A DNA stretch of 37,174 nucleotides from Phycisphaerales bacterium (GCA_030748805.1 JASMLG010000116.1:1-37174); one strand, 5' to 3'. Counted from the first letter of the stretch, positions 8,191 through 17,073 are shown. The notes: generated by a model from the letters alone, not told the origin. Made by a program: numbers and translations.

Positions 8191-9465
8191 ATGGCTGCTA
8201 ATTCACATCGACGAAAGTACCGGCAAAAAAGCCATCACCAGTCACACGCTGAAGCCCAAATAACTCCAGTTTTAGATGGGCACCATCTAGTTCCTACTGA
8301 TGAAGCAATATGGATTGATTCTGACGAATCTTTCCTTTCTATTTGCAACGAATTAGCAGACAACGGAGTTTTTTCTTTTGATACTGAATTCATTGGTGAG
8401 GATTCTTATTACCCTCAGACATGCCTAATTCAAGTTGCGACGTCAAATAAAGTTGCATTAATTGATCCATTTGTCATCAAGGATCTCTCACCCCTTCATG
8501 CACTAATAGCGGATCCAAAAATTACAACTATCCTACATTCTGGATCACAAGATCTTGAGCCAGTTGCTCGGTTATACGGGAAACCCCCTTCAGCTATTTT
8601 TGACACCCAAATTGCTGCGGGTTTTGTGGGTTATCCATGGCCAATTTCACTTACAAAGATAATTGAATCAATCCTTAATCACGATGTAGGTGGTCACTTT
8701 ACCTTTTCTCAATGGGACTCCAGACCTCTCACAAATAGACAGTGCATTTACGCAGCAGATGATGTTCGCTATTTGATTGCGATTCACGATGTACTTAGCA
8801 AAGAACTCGACAAACTCGGCAGAACTGATTGGGCTGCTGAAGAATTTTCAAAATACACTTCACTAGATGGTTACAAAGTTGACTTATTTAGCATTGTAAA
8901 AAGGATTTGCAGAACCAAGAATCCTAGAAAAAAAGAACTTCAACGAATACAAGCAATTGCATCACTTAGGGAAGAAATCGCCATTAAACGCAATCTTCCA
9001 ACAAGAGCAATAATCCCAAACGAATGTGTAATTGGACTTGCCAAAAAACCACTTGAAACAGTCAATCAGTTAACTTCAATGAAGGGTTTTCCTAAAAACA
9101 CAGCAAAACGATATGGAAAACAAATTCTTGAAGCAATTCTAGAAGCGCCTTCACTAGAGACAACTTCAATGCGAAAGCCACAAGCAATTGAAAAAGAAGC
9201 AAAGACAAGACAAGAACTTGATGGTGTTTGGTCATTATTTGGAGCATGGTGTGTTGGGAAACAATTGTCGATTGGGCTTGTCACAAATAGACCTACATTT
9301 ACAGATTGGTTCCTTGCGCTTCGAGATGGGAAAAAAATTGACGACTCCCCACTTCTCTATGGGTGGAGAAAAGAAGCAATCAGCGAATTTTCTGACATGC
9401 TCTCTGGTAAAAGCAAAATAACATTTTCATACAATACTATTCTCAACACAAAGAGTTCAAAATAG
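8191..9465 (+). CDS. rnd: Ribonuclease D-like 3'-5' exonuclease with HRDC domain
   Basis: 424-aa exoribonuclease of the DEDD superfamily, expected to trim 3' ends of tRNA precursors and other small RNAs. The exonuclease motifs are intact: FDTEF (Asp64, Glu66), HSGSQDLEP (Asp121), and YAADDVRYL (Tyr187, Asp191), which makes it DEDDy. An HRDC domain follows (about 235-320; KNPRKKELQRIQAIASLREEIA). The C-terminal 100 residues are less conserved, and the protein is somewhat longer than the E. coli enzyme (375). The first 25 residues are basic and His-rich. ATG at 8191 lacks a clear Shine-Dalgarno. The 58-nt gap to ruvB on the same strand suggests possible co-transcription. Confidence 0.92.
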   Translation: MAANSHRRKYRQKSHHQSHAEAQITPVLDGHHLVPTDEAIWIDSDESFLSICNELADNGVFSFDTEFIGEDSYYPQTCLIQVATSNKVALIDPFVIKDLSPLHALIADPKITTILHSGSQDLEPVARLYGKPPSAIFDTQIAAGFVGYPWPISLTKIIESILNHDVGGHFTFSQWDSRPLTNRQCIYAADDVRYLIAIHDVLSKELDKLGRTDWAAEEFSKYTSLDGYKVDLFSIVKRICRTKNPRKKELQRIQAIASLREEIAIKRNLPTRAIIPNECVIGLAKKPLETVNQLTSMKGFPKNTAKRYGKQILEAILEAPSLETTSMRKPQAIEKEAKTRQELDGVWSLFGAWCVGKQLSIGLVTNRPTFTDWFLALRDGKKIDDSPLLYGWRKEAISEFSDMLSGKSKITFSYNTILNTKSSK

Positions 9466-9523
9466 AAGATAAGCTAATAAAGAACCCACAAAAACTATCA
9501 AAACGTTATCCTTAAAAACATAA

Positions 9524-10546
9524 ATGCCACGAGAAAGAATCATTTCCCCAGAATCACAGGTCTCAGAGAAGGACTCGTCCTCAGATCAAGGCGTTTCTAC
9601 AATCTCTATTCGCCCAACCACTCTTAATCAATATCTAGGACAACAAGAACTTAGGAATCGTTTGAGCATCGCTCTTGAAGCAGCGAAAGGACGAAACGAT
9701 CCTATGGAACACGTACTTCTTTATGGTCCTCCCGGACTTGGAAAAACAACTCTTGCACATGTGATTGCTAGTGAATTGGGAACTCGAGCATGGGTAACAT
9801 CTGGACCAGCACTTACAAAAGGAAGTGACCTTGTTGGGACTCTAACTCGGATGGAATCAAATGATGTTTTGTTTATTGACGAAATCCATCGACTTCCAGC
9901 AACAGTAGAAGAATATATTTACCCTGCAATGGAGGACTATAAAATTGACTTCACCCTCGACTCTGGAATGCACGCAAGAGTTGTCACCTACACATTGCAA
10001 CCCTTTACTCTAATAGGGGCAACTACCCGAGCAGGATTATTGACCGCAGCATTGAGAAGTCGATTTGGGTTAGTTCATAATATACGTTTTTACGAAATAG
10101 ACGAACTTTCAGATATCCTAAAACAAGCAACAGCAAAACTTGGAATAGATAATATTGATGAAGAATCTTTAAATATCATTGCTTCGCGGAGCCGAGGAAC
10201 ACCAAGAATTGCCTTGCGTCTACTTCGCAGAGTTCGCGACTACTCACAAGTTCGATGTGATAATCAATTCAACAATAAAGTAGTAGAGTTGACATTAGAC
10301 ATCGAAGGTATTGATGAACAAGGTCTTGATCCTCTGGACCGCACTTATTTGGAGACGATAATTAGCGCCTTTGATGGAGGGCCCGTGGGAGTTGAAGCCA
10401 TAGCAGCAACAATGGGGGAAGATGCCGGCACTTTACAGGACGTTGTAGAGCCGTATTTGCTCCAAGCCGGATTCCTTGCAAGGACTCGACAAGGACGCAA
10501 AATCACCGGTTCTGGGATAAACCACCTCAAAACAACATCAAAATAA
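9524..10546 (+). CDS. ruvB: Holliday junction branch-migration helicase RuvB
   Basis: 340-aa AAA+ motor that drives branch migration with RuvA in recombinational repair. After a variable 25-residue N-terminus comes the family start RPTTLNQYLGQQELRNRL. Walker A is GPPGLGKTT (68-76), Walker B VLFIDEIHRLP (115-125), the sensor 1/arginine finger region IGATTRAGLLTAALRSRFG (about 164-182), and sensor 2 RGTPRIALRLLRRVRDY. The C-terminal winged helix includes GLDPLDRTYLETI and GGPVGVEAIAATMGED. Length and order are standard. ruvA and ruvC are not in the window. The start has no strong ribosome site. Confidence 0.97.
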   Translation: MPRERIISPESQVSEKDSSSDQGVSTISIRPTTLNQYLGQQELRNRLSIALEAAKGRNDPMEHVLLYGPPGLGKTTLAHVIASELGTRAWVTSGPALTKGSDLVGTLTRMESNDVLFIDEIHRLPATVEEYIYPAMEDYKIDFTLDSGMHARVVTYTLQPFTLIGATTRAGLLTAALRSRFGLVHNIRFYEIDELSDILKQATAKLGIDNIDEESLNIIASRSRGTPRIALRLLRRVRDYSQVRCDNQFNNKVVELTLDIEGIDEQGLDPLDRTYLETIISAFDGGPVGVEAIAATMGEDAGTLQDVVEPYLLQAGFLARTRQGRKITGSGINHLKTTSK

Positions 10547-10648
10547 GAGTTTTAAGTGATTTTAGTTTAGAAATCAAAGAAAATCCCTTTTTTTCACATT
10601 TTTACTCTTGGCATACATAGGGATTTCAACAATGATACACATGGTCAG

Positions 10649-10731
10649 ACGAGTTACTGCTCGTGGTACTGCGCAGGTTTCGGCCTCATATCTTCCGACC
10701 TGCGGTTTTAGAGGTAGTATTATTTTCTACC
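10649..10731 (+). promoter_or_regulatory. Three consecutive hairpins in the prepilin leader
   Basis: Within the 275-nt gap between ruvB and the prepilin gene: ACGAG/CTCGT (10649-10664), CGCAGGT...ACCTGCG (10672-10704, with an inner CGG/CCG), and GGTAG/CTACC (10713-10731, followed by ATTTTTA). The middle one is the most stable. They could terminate ruvB transcripts or form a regulatory 5' leader. No ligand-binding riboswitch class was recognised. A T-run near 10589-10595 has no stem before it. Confidence 0.35.
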
Positions 10732-10821
10732 ATTTTTATTTTATTTTGGATTTATGGTTTGATTAGCCAGACAATCCATGTGACGCGTATACATCAGTTA
10801 CGCACTAAGGAACGAATTCTA

Positions 10822-12066
10822 ATGAAAAACAAGCAACATTCAGATGGCTTCACAATCGTCGAGTTGTTAGTGGTGATTTCGATTATCGCACTGCTCGTAG
10901 GTATTTTGGTACCTGCTGTGCAGAAGGCACGCGACTCTGCAAAGGTTACACAATCTAAAAGCAACATCCACCAAGTTGCTGCAGCTCTGGCAAATTATGA
11001 AGCTGATTTTGGTAGGCATTTTAGTACTGCCCCCAACCACTTGTCGGGTGGAGGTCTAGAGGAAAATGGTGGACGTCAAGGTATGGCTATCGAAGATGCA
11101 GTAACAGAACTTGGCGGCGACGGTAGCGTCGCTGACTTAAATGTAATGGGAATTGAACTTGGAGAACATGAAGTAAATGGTATGGCTTATGTTTACTACA
11201 TTGGGTTGTTCGGTAACGGCGGAGATGAGTCCGCTGGAATTGCCCCGTATGCCTTTTCTACTGGTTTAACAACAAGCACAACTGGTAAAGCTGGTTATGG
11301 TGTATGGCGATACCCAAACGCTGGTCAAGTTGCGGTATACATGAACGGTTTACCTCTGCACAGTGCATACTTTGCTCCAAAGGACACCATCCCACTTCGC
11401 GCACTTGAACCATGCGAAGCAAGCCATGGAACATACTGTCCAACTAGTGCTATGGCTGCTGGTCACTCACAACTAACCGAAGGCATTTGGAGATCAAACA
11501 TGCTTGGTGCTCCATCAAGTTACTGCATATCACCTGCGATGATGTATAGCCCTTCGGTTTATCAATACAACATTATGGCTGGTCAAAAGCCCACCGATCC
11601 AATGGATCTTCCTCGTGGCTTTACACCACCTTCTGGATCTCAAGTCAAATATCCTGGGCAAAAAACATGGCTCATGGAACACAACTGGCTTCAAAACCTA
11701 GATAACAATGATTGCGGAGTTAACTGGGAATTTGGAGGTTGGTTCAATGATGCTGATGGTTGCTGGGAAGGATGTGAACCAGAACACTTCAACGCAAGTC
11801 GTCATTCTGAGCCAGTAATGGTATTTGCTGACAATAGTGTACAGACGTACAGTATCTCACAGTTTGCTGAAGACAGTGCACTGGTAAAACAAGATATGCC
11901 TGCATGGCACCAAGAAGAAGGTACTTGGTTTAGAAATATCGGCTCATTCGGTTTTGACGAAAACATGGAGTCCTATTATGTAAACTTTGGCACCGACTGG
12001 GTTAACTGGGGAGGTCATACCCACACCATGTTTGGTGCAAAGGGTCGAGATAAACTAAATAAATAA
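10822..12066 (+). CDS. Prepilin-type secreted protein, DUF1559-like
   Basis: 414-aa protein with a type IV prepilin leader: MKNKQHSDG then [22 protein letters not shown], so prepilin peptidase would cut between Gly9 and Phe10 with Glu at mature position 5. A helical stalk follows ([25 protein letters not shown]), then a long globular domain rich in Gly, Trp and Cys. The H-x8-D signature common in planctomycete DUF1559 proteins is seen as [13 protein letters not shown] (His328, Asp337). The start at 10822 has AAGGAA upstream; the frame is open back to 10663 but the extra 53 codons do not fit a prepilin leader. The gene stands alone with its own strong terminator. Probably a surface or pseudopilus-associated protein; substrate unknown. 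Confidence 0.88.
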   Translation: MKNKQHSDGFTIVELLVVISIIALLVGILVPAVQKARDSAKVTQSKSNIHQVAAALANYEADFGRHFSTAPNHLSGGGLEENGGRQGMAIEDAVTELGGDGSVADLNVMGIELGEHEVNGMAYVYYIGLFGNGGDESAGIAPYAFSTGLTTSTTGKAGYGVWRYPNAGQVAVYMNGLPLHSAYFAPKDTIPLRALEPCEASHGTYCPTSAMAAGHSQLTEGIWRSNMLGAPSSYCISPAMMYSPSVYQYNIMAGQKPTDPMDLPRGFTPPSGSQVKYPGQKTWLMEHNWLQNLDNNDCGVNWEFGGWFNDADGCWEGCEPEHFNASRHSEPVMVFADNSVQTYSISQFAEDSALVKQDMPAWHQEEGTWFRNIGSFGFDENMESYYVNFGTDWVNWGGHTHTMFGAKGRDKLNK

Positions 12067-12084
12067 TCTTTTGTTTTTTCCTTT

Positions 12085-12115
12085 AGGGTCGCGTCCAATG
12101 ACGCGACCCTTTTTT
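12085..12115 (+). terminator. Strong Rho-independent terminator after the prepilin gene
   Basis: AGGGTCGCGTC (12085-12095), loop CAAT, then GACGCGACCCT (12100-12110): an 11-bp perfect GC-rich stem followed by six T residues (12110-12115). This is the clearest terminator in the window. Confidence 0.93.
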
Positions 12116-12159
12116 ATAGGTATCTTAAAACTTCTCATTTTGAAGTTGTTTGGATTTAG

Positions 12160-12171
12160 TACAATACTCAA
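12160..12171 (+). promoter_or_regulatory. Putative -10 box placing the transcript start at the CBS ATG
   Basis: TACAAT at 12160-12165 ends 6 nt before the ATG at 12172, where there is no Shine-Dalgarno. A TTGAAG at 12140 is only 14 nt away, too close for a normal -35. The location after a strong terminator fits a new promoter and a leaderless message. Confidence 0.38.
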
Positions 12172-13569
12172 ATGCACCAAACAACCCAAGGTCGTATGAT
12201 TGTCGTCGATTCAATATTGGACTTAGTAGGCAACACACCAATGCTAAAGATGCATACTATCGACACTGGGAAATGTGAATTGTTCTTAAAAATGGAATCA
12301 CAGAATCCTGGCCAATCAATCAAAGATCGAATTGCAATAACGATGATTGAGAAAGCCGAAACAGATGGAGATTTAAAACCTGGAATCCGTCTTATCGAAG
12401 CCACTGCAGGAAATACCGGAATTGCACTCGCTCTTGTTGCTTCTCAAAAGGGTTACGATATTACAGTAGTAGTTCCTGACAAAATGAGTGAAGGTAAAAT
12501 TGATCACCTTAGGGCAATGGGGGCAGAGGTTATCATGGCAAGGAGCGACGTTGAAAAGGGACATCCAGAGTATTATCAAGATGTTGCAAAACAACTTGCA
12601 GATGAAAACGGTTGGTACTTTGTCAATCAATTCTCAAACGAAGCAAATGTAAAAGCACATTATGAAACAACTGGTCCTGAAATATGGCAACAAATGGATG
12701 GTAATATCGATGCAATAGTGATTGGCGTAGGTTCTGGCGGGACAATTACTGGTGTAGGAAGATATCTAAAAGAGCAAAACCCGAATATCGAAATTATTCT
12801 TGCTGATCCTGAAGGTTCTGTGTTAGCACCACTTGTTAATGAGGGCAAGAAAGTATCTGCTGGATCTTGGCTTGTAGAAGGAATTGGAGAGGATTTTGTA
12901 CCGGCAATTACTGACTTGGAAATAGTCACGAAATCATATTGGATCAGCGATAAGGATTCATTTGAAATTGCTCGCGAACTTCTTAAGGCAGAGGGAATAC
13001 TAGCGGGCTCTTCAACTGGTTCTCTTGTTGCTGCTGCAATACGCTGGTCAAAAGAGCAAACAGAGCCAAAGACAATTGTTACTTTTGCTTGCGATCATGG
13101 ATCAAAGTACTTAGGAAAAATGTTTAACGATTACTGGATGCTTGATCAAGGATTCATCGATCGAGAAAAACATAGCGACTTACGCGACCTTATTGCTAGA
13201 AAGCACAAAACTCGTGAAGATTTCACACTTTTACCAAACCTACCAGTTATTCAAGCAATAAAAAACATGCGGCTTTATGACATAAGTCAAATGGCTGTTA
13301 TCGATAAAAACGAAAGAGTTGTTGGAATTCTTGACGAAAGTGATATTTTACTCGCCGTCACAAACAACAAAGACAACTTCCAAGAACCTGTTAGTAACTT
13401 TATGACTACAAAAATAACAACTTTACATTCGAGCGCAAGTATTGACCAACTATTACCGCTATTTGCTGAAGACAAGGTCGCTATTGTTGTTGATGATAAT
13501 GGTGACTATGAAGGTCTTGTTACGAAAATTGATTTAATCAATCATCTAAGAAAGCAGTTACCACGTTGA
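12172..13569 (+). CDS. Cystathionine beta-synthase (PLP domain plus CBS pair)
   Basis: 465 aa. Joins serine or an activated serine with homocysteine to make cystathionine. The fold-type II PLP domain (about 15-330) has NPGQSIKDRIA with the PLP Lys51, EATAGNTGIALA, and the phosphate loop GVGSGGTITGVG. The C-terminal 120 residues form two CBS modules (VIDKNERVVGILDESDIL and VVDDNGDYEGLVTKIDLINHL) after a linker, so this is the CBS architecture rather than plain cysteine synthase. The start could be 12172, just after a -10-like box, or 12196 (MIVVDSILDLVGNTP), which matches the usual family N-terminus; 12172 is kept. Its stop overlaps the next gene's TTG start by 4 nt, and that neighbour is a cystathionine gamma-lyase/synthase, supporting the transsulfuration role. 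Serine versus O-acetylserine preference cannot be read. Confidence 0.92.
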   Translation: MHQTTQGRMIVVDSILDLVGNTPMLKMHTIDTGKCELFLKMESQNPGQSIKDRIAITMIEKAETDGDLKPGIRLIEATAGNTGIALALVASQKGYDITVVVPDKMSEGKIDHLRAMGAEVIMARSDVEKGHPEYYQDVAKQLADENGWYFVNQFSNEANVKAHYETTGPEIWQQMDGNIDAIVIGVGSGGTITGVGRYLKEQNPNIEIILADPEGSVLAPLVNEGKKVSAGSWLVEGIGEDFVPAITDLEIVTKSYWISDKDSFEIARELLKAEGILAGSSTGSLVAAAIRWSKEQTEPKTIVTFACDHGSKYLGKMFNDYWMLDQGFIDREKHSDLRDLIARKHKTREDFTLLPNLPVIQAIKNMRLYDISQMAVIDKNERVVGILDESDILLAVTNNKDNFQEPVSNFMTTKITTLHSSASIDQLLPLFAEDKVAIVVDDNGDYEGLVTKIDLINHLRKQLPR

Positions 13570-14759
13570 AAAACGAAACGCACTTTGATTCAAATGTTGT
13601 TCACGCAGGACAATCACATGAAGAAATAACTGGTGCTATTATGCCACCAATTTTTCTTTCTTCTACATATTCTCAGTCCTCGCCCGGAATACACAAGGGT
13701 TTTGAATACACGCGTAGTCACAATCCGACTCGCTATGCTCTTGAACGTTGTATTGCACGACTAGAGGGTTCTCGGTTAACAGAAAATCAAGATGCGTCGT
13801 TTGGGGGTTTCGCGTTTTCAAGTGGCATGTCAGCAATTAATACCACTCTTGCCCTAATCGATAGCGGTGATCATGTAGTTGCAATGGATGATTTATATGG
13901 TGGAACTCACCGACTGTTTAATAAGGTGCTTGAGCGTTCTTCTAATCTCAGTTTTTCATTTACAGATTTAACCAACCTCAATAATCTAAAAAGTTCCTTA
14001 ACAGATAAAACAAAGTTAATTTGGATAGAAACACCATCAAACCCAATGCTTAAACTTGTGGATCTAGCTGGAGTTGTTTCAATCGCAAAAGATCGTGGCA
14101 TCTTGCTTTGTTGTGACAACACCTTTGCAACTCCAGCTATTCAACACCCACTCGATTTGGGGTTTGATATTGTGATGCACTCCGCAACAAAATACCTTGG
14201 AGGTCACAGCGATGTTGTCTCTGGGATTTTGGTAACTGGAAACGAAAAACTTGCAGAACGAATCCGTTTTATACACAATTCTGCAGGACCAATTTTAAGC
14301 CCTTTCGATTCATATCTTGTATTACGTGGTATCAAAACACTTGGGTTGAGAATGAGAAGGCATTGCGAAAACGCTTTAAGAATTGCAACATGGCTTGAAA
14401 CCAGAGATGAAATTGAAAAGGTAATCTACCCAGGTCTTCCTTCTCATCCTCAACATGACGTTTCACTGAAACAAATGTCCATGGACGGTACAATTGCTGG
14501 AGGAGGAATGATTACTTGTGTTCTTAATGGCGGTCTTGAAAAATCGCGTTCTTTTCTCGAGAAACTAAACATTTTTGCACTTGCAGAATCACTTGGAGGG
14601 GTTGAATCATTAGTAGAACATCCTGCGATAATGACTCATGCATCAGTACCTCCTGAGGTAAGAACTGAACTAGGAATTGATGATGGATTAGTTCGCCTAA
14701 GTATTGGAATTGAGAATTGTGATGATTTAATTTCTGACCTAGAACAAGCACTGGCGTAA
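13566..14759 (+). CDS. Cystathionine gamma-lyase/gamma-synthase family PLP enzyme
   Basis: 397-aa Cys/Met-metabolism PLP enzyme. The PLP lysine is Lys209 in HSATKYLGGHSD, Asp184 (CCDNTFATP) contacts the ring, and FEYTRSHNPTR is the substrate/phosphate region. AESLGGVESLVEHPAIMTHAS carries the Glu typical of gamma-acting members (CGL, CGS) rather than beta-lyases. With cystathionine beta-synthase directly upstream, gamma-lyase releasing cysteine (reverse transsulfuration) is the likely role; gamma-synthase activity cannot be excluded by sequence. It begins with TTG within a 4-nt TTGA overlap with the previous stop, implying coupled translation; no better ATG lies near the conserved N-terminus (HFDSNVVHAGQ). 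Confidence 0.92.
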   Translation: MKNETHFDSNVVHAGQSHEEITGAIMPPIFLSSTYSQSSPGIHKGFEYTRSHNPTRYALERCIARLEGSRLTENQDASFGGFAFSSGMSAINTTLALIDSGDHVVAMDDLYGGTHRLFNKVLERSSNLSFSFTDLTNLNNLKSSLTDKTKLIWIETPSNPMLKLVDLAGVVSIAKDRGILLCCDNTFATPAIQHPLDLGFDIVMHSATKYLGGHSDVVSGILVTGNEKLAERIRFIHNSAGPILSPFDSYLVLRGIKTLGLRMRRHCENALRIATWLETRDEIEKVIYPGLPSHPQHDVSLKQMSMDGTIAGGGMITCVLNGGLEKSRSFLEKLNIFALAESLGGVESLVEHPAIMTHASVPPEVRTELGIDDGLVRLSIGIENCDDLISDLEQALA

Positions 14760-14765
14760 ATACGT

Positions 14766-15995
14766 ATGGATTTAATCAAGTTAGATTTAAATATCCTAGA
14801 TAGCCACGACTTAGATGTAACCTCTTGTGTTGAATCAGCAAATGACGGTGCTGGTAAGGGTGATGAAAGATGGAGAAATCTGTGGCTTGATCAAATGAAA
14901 AGTGATCACTTAAGTTGCGTAAATGAATTAGTTGATTCGTTAAAACCAAATTGTAAAAACCTTCTCATAATTGGAATCGGCGGCTCTTCGCTTGGAGCAA
15001 AAGCCCTGCTCAATGCCCTTGGAACAGGCGATATCAATGTCTTTATACTTGACAATATTGACTCTCACACCGTTCTTAATACCATTGTTGAAATCAAATC
15101 CAAAGATCCCACACTCAAAAATACAGTGGTTACTGTTATATCAAAGTCAGGAGAGACAGCAGAAATAATCGCACTTTGTATGGTTGCTATTAATAAGTTA
15201 AGTGATGCTACGTTCGTAGCTATCACAGGAAAGAGTAGCTCATTACATGCGTATGCAGAGGGCAATTCTTGGTCAATATTACCTATTCCAGATGGAGTAG
15301 GTGGGAGATTCAGCGTCTTATCACCGGTTGGGTTATTCCCAGCTGCAATGTGTGGGATAAATATTGACGAACTACTAACAGGCGCAGCTGAGATGGATGA
15401 ACAATGCATGAAATTAGTGAACAACCCCGCTGCACAACTTGCAGAGGCGCTCGTTTCATCACTACTCGCAAAAAAAAGTATCCATATCATGATGCCTTAC
15501 TGCGACCGTTTAGTTCAATTTGCTAATTGGTATGTTCAACTATGGGCAGAGTCCCTTGGAAAAATCGACAATAATGGTAATCGTGTTGGACCAACTCCAA
15601 TTGCAGCAGCAGGAGCAACCGACCAACACAGCATGTTACAACTTTGGAGAGAGGGTCCTCCCGACAAAGTAATCGGGTTCGTAAGGGTGAATGAAACAGA
15701 CACTGTGCTCCTTGGTGAAACCCCAATAAGCAAAGAACAACAGTGGCTCACAGGACAAAACCTTTCCTCACTACTGCTTGCAGAACAAAAAGCAACTAAT
15801 AACGCCATGTTAGATGCCAATCAATCTACTTGGACTATAACTCTTCAGAAAATCGACTCTAATAACATCGGGCAATTTATAGCGCTATGGCAAGACACCG
15901 TAGCGATTGCAGGTAGGTTACTTTGCGTCAATCCATATGATCAACAAGGAGTTGAACTAAGTAAACAATTAACACGCTCTTCCTTTTCTAGTTGA
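14766..15995 (+). CDS. pgi: Glucose-6-phosphate isomerase
   Basis: 409 aa; interconverts glucose-6-phosphate and fructose-6-phosphate. Two SIS sugar-phosphate folds: LLIIGIGGSSLGAKALL (66-82) and TVISKSGETAEI (123-134). The PGI signature is GVGGRFSVLSPVGLFPAA (177-194). The catalytic Glu262 is in WAESLGK and His288 in GATDQHSMLQLW. It is shorter than the E. coli enzyme (549) and nearer the compact Bacillus-type. It starts 6 nt after the transsulfuration gene, so it is probably in the same transcript, although the pathways are unrelated. Two repeat copies follow in the convergent gap to csrA. Confidence 0.95.
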   Translation: MDLIKLDLNILDSHDLDVTSCVESANDGAGKGDERWRNLWLDQMKSDHLSCVNELVDSLKPNCKNLLIIGIGGSSLGAKALLNALGTGDINVFILDNIDSHTVLNTIVEIKSKDPTLKNTVVTVISKSGETAEIIALCMVAINKLSDATFVAITGKSSSLHAYAEGNSWSILPIPDGVGGRFSVLSPVGLFPAAMCGINIDELLTGAAEMDEQCMKLVNNPAAQLAEALVSSLLAKKSIHIMMPYCDRLVQFANWYVQLWAESLGKIDNNGNRVGPTPIAAAGATDQHSMLQLWREGPPDKVIGFVRVNETDTVLLGETPISKEQQWLTGQNLSSLLLAEQKATNNAMLDANQSTWTITLQKIDSNNIGQFIALWQDTVAIAGRLLCVNPYDQQGVELSKQLTRSSFSS

Positions 15996-16067
15996 TAGTA
16001 TTTGACCAACTCTTAATCAATCGATGCTAGTTGAGTAGTTATCCGACTGAACACAACCATAACACGT

Positions 16068-16103
16068 GCTACTTTTCCGCTTTCAAGGTGACAGTCACAT
16101 TCG
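16068..16103. repeat. REP-like repeat copy A (GTGACAGTCAC core)
   Basis: GCTAC then TTTTCCGCTTTCAAGG and TGACAGTCACATTC, centred on the palindrome GTGACAGTCAC (16089-16099). It repeats about 67 nt later as copy B with few differences. It lies in the convergent gap between pgi and csrA, a common place for REP elements. Confidence 0.7.
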
Positions 16104-16134
16104 CAACCTGTTGGTATTACATCGGTTAGGCGGC

Positions 16135-16170
16135 GCTACCATTCCGCTTTCAATGTAACAGTCACATTCA
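16135..16170. repeat. REP-like repeat copy B
   Basis: GCTACCATTCCGCTTTCAAT then GTAACAGTCACATTC: nearly the same 36 nt as copy A, 67 nt downstream, with two changes in the stretch before CAGTCAC (GGTGA to TGTAA) that weaken the palindrome to GTAACAGTCAC. It ends 17 nt before the csrA stop codon. Confidence 0.68.
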
Positions 16171-16187
16171 TTATCGTAAATAAGAAA

Positions 16188-16424
16188 TTAGTTGAAACGA
16201 GCAATTCTTGGAGGAGGTATCTCGTTCAAATCGGTCTGTTCCACTGTTGAAGCACCTTCGTTCTCCTTGCGAATTGCTTCGTACACTTCCTTCCGATGTA
16301 CAGGCACTGAAGATGGTGCCTTAATACCAAGTCGAACTTTGTCACCTCTAATATCCACTACGGTAAGTTCAATATCATCACCAATCATTATCGTTTCGTC
16401 TCTGTGTCTTGATAACACAAGCAT
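16188..16424 (-). CDS. csrA: Carbon storage/translational regulator CsrA
   Basis: 78-aa RNA-binding dimer that binds GGA motifs in mRNA leaders and alters translation or stability. The core is textbook: MLVLSRHRDETIMIGDDIELTVVD, RGDKVRLGIKAPSSVPVHRKEVYEAI, including the first-strand Leu4/Arg6 and the Arg44 RNA-binding region. After residue 55 there is a longer tail than in E. coli CsrA (61 aa), as in FliW-regulated CsrAs such as that of Bacillus. It lies 64 nt downstream of fliW on the same strand. Its ribosome site GAGGAAGGATCC itself contains AAGGAT, a CsrA-type motif, suggesting autoregulation. Confidence 0.96.
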   Translation of the reverse strand: MLVLSRHRDETIMIGDDIELTVVDIRGDKVRLGIKAPSSVPVHRKEVYEAIRKENEGASTVEQTDLNEIPPPRIARFN

Positions 16425-16429
16425 AGTAC

Positions 16430-16439
16430 GGATCCTTCC
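16430..16439 (-). promoter_or_regulatory. csrA: Candidate CsrA site over the csrA ribosome site
   Basis: On the minus strand GG-AAGGAT-CC sits 5 nt before the csrA ATG. The AAGGAT hexaloop fits the ARGGAU pattern known for CsrA targets, and the stem is only 2 bp. It doubles as the Shine-Dalgarno. Binding is inferred from the motif. Confidence 0.4.
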
Positions 16440-16488
16440 TCAAGCATGATCGCCCTTCCCTGAGCGAACAAAAAATCAAGTAGTAAAA

Positions 16489-16932
16489 TCAAGCGGTTAA
16501 TCGTTCCTGAGATGTGAGTTTTACAATTTCGTGGCGGGTTGTCCACCGTTTGTCTGCAAGAACTAATTGAATTGCCATGTGGTTTTTCAGATTCACCACA
16601 ATCGGTCCCTGTAAATTTATCGTAAGAGTTTGGTCATATTTATTAACAATTGTAAATGTTTGCGCATTTTCAATATTTGGTAGTTCTAAATCCTGCATCT
16701 GCTCTTTCCTGATAGTTGCTTGATATTCAGGAACCCAAGTTGCGGGATCTGTAACAACAAACGCCAACTCAGGGGCTTCAGTAGATTGCAGCCAAAAAAA
16801 CAATCCGTCACTATCTGGTTGGAGTAATGCATATTGCGTATAACTGGAGAATCCAAGTAACCCTGATGGGAAATTTAGAATTCTGTTGTCGTCAACTTCG
16901 ACTGTTCCGAATCGAGTTGTATGTACCTTCAT
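16489..16932 (-). CDS. fliW: Flagellar assembly factor FliW
   Basis: 147 aa. FliW binds flagellin or CsrA in a partner switch: free FliW sequesters CsrA and relieves repression of flagellin translation (known from Bacillus and Campylobacter). Family pattern: it starts MKVHTTRFGTVEVDDNRILNFPSGLLGF, then LQSTEAPELAFVVTDP, then LPNIENAQTFTIVN and NLQGPIVVNLKNHMAIQLVL. Length is normal. csrA follows on the same strand, the usual pairing. This implies a flagellum, but no other flagellar gene is in the window. The start at 16932 has AAGGAT 11 nt upstream, inside a small hairpin of a strongly structured leader. Confidence 0.95.
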   Translation of the reverse strand: MKVHTTRFGTVEVDDNRILNFPSGLLGFSSYTQYALLQPDSDGLFFWLQSTEAPELAFVVTDPATWVPEYQATIRKEQMQDLELPNIENAQTFTIVNKYDQTLTINLQGPIVVNLKNHMAIQLVLADKRWTTRHEIVKLTSQERLTA

Positions 16933-16939
16933 TCGATTT

Positions 16940-17073
16940 GTAATCCTTACACGATTCTGTGAATCCTTCGGTCCCCACTACGGTAGCGGGCGACATCCTG
17001 TCCGAGGTAATACCGACAAGAATCGAAATGCCGGCGTGCCGCAATACTGCGGTCGTCATGCCATCGGCATGAT
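16940..17073 (-). promoter_or_regulatory. Structured leader of fliW-csrA with repeated AGGAU motifs
   Basis: On the minus strand, reading toward fliW: TCATGCC/GGCATGA (17056-17072), CCGCA/TGCGG (17039-17052), CCGGCA/TGTCGG (17013-17034), GAC-AGGAT-GTC (16992-17002), CCCGCTA/TAGTGGG (16974-16990, one G-T pair), GATTC/GAATC (16953-16965, competing with an AGGAT at 16961-16969), and GTA-AGGAT-TAC (16940-16950), which contains the fliW ribosome site. GGA occurs about six times in the 194-nt gap. GGA in hairpin loops is the established CsrA recognition pattern, so this looks like a CsrA-controlled leader. Some of the stems may also terminate transcripts from the upstream gene. Confidence 0.6.

Noticed and set aside
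10663..10821. N-terminal extension of the prepilin frame (53 codons with a hydrophobic stretch)
   Set aside because: The internal ATG at 10822 has a good ribosome site and gives a canonical 9-residue prepilin leader; a membrane helix before it would block normal processing. The region also contains stable hairpins, which fits a leader better than coding.
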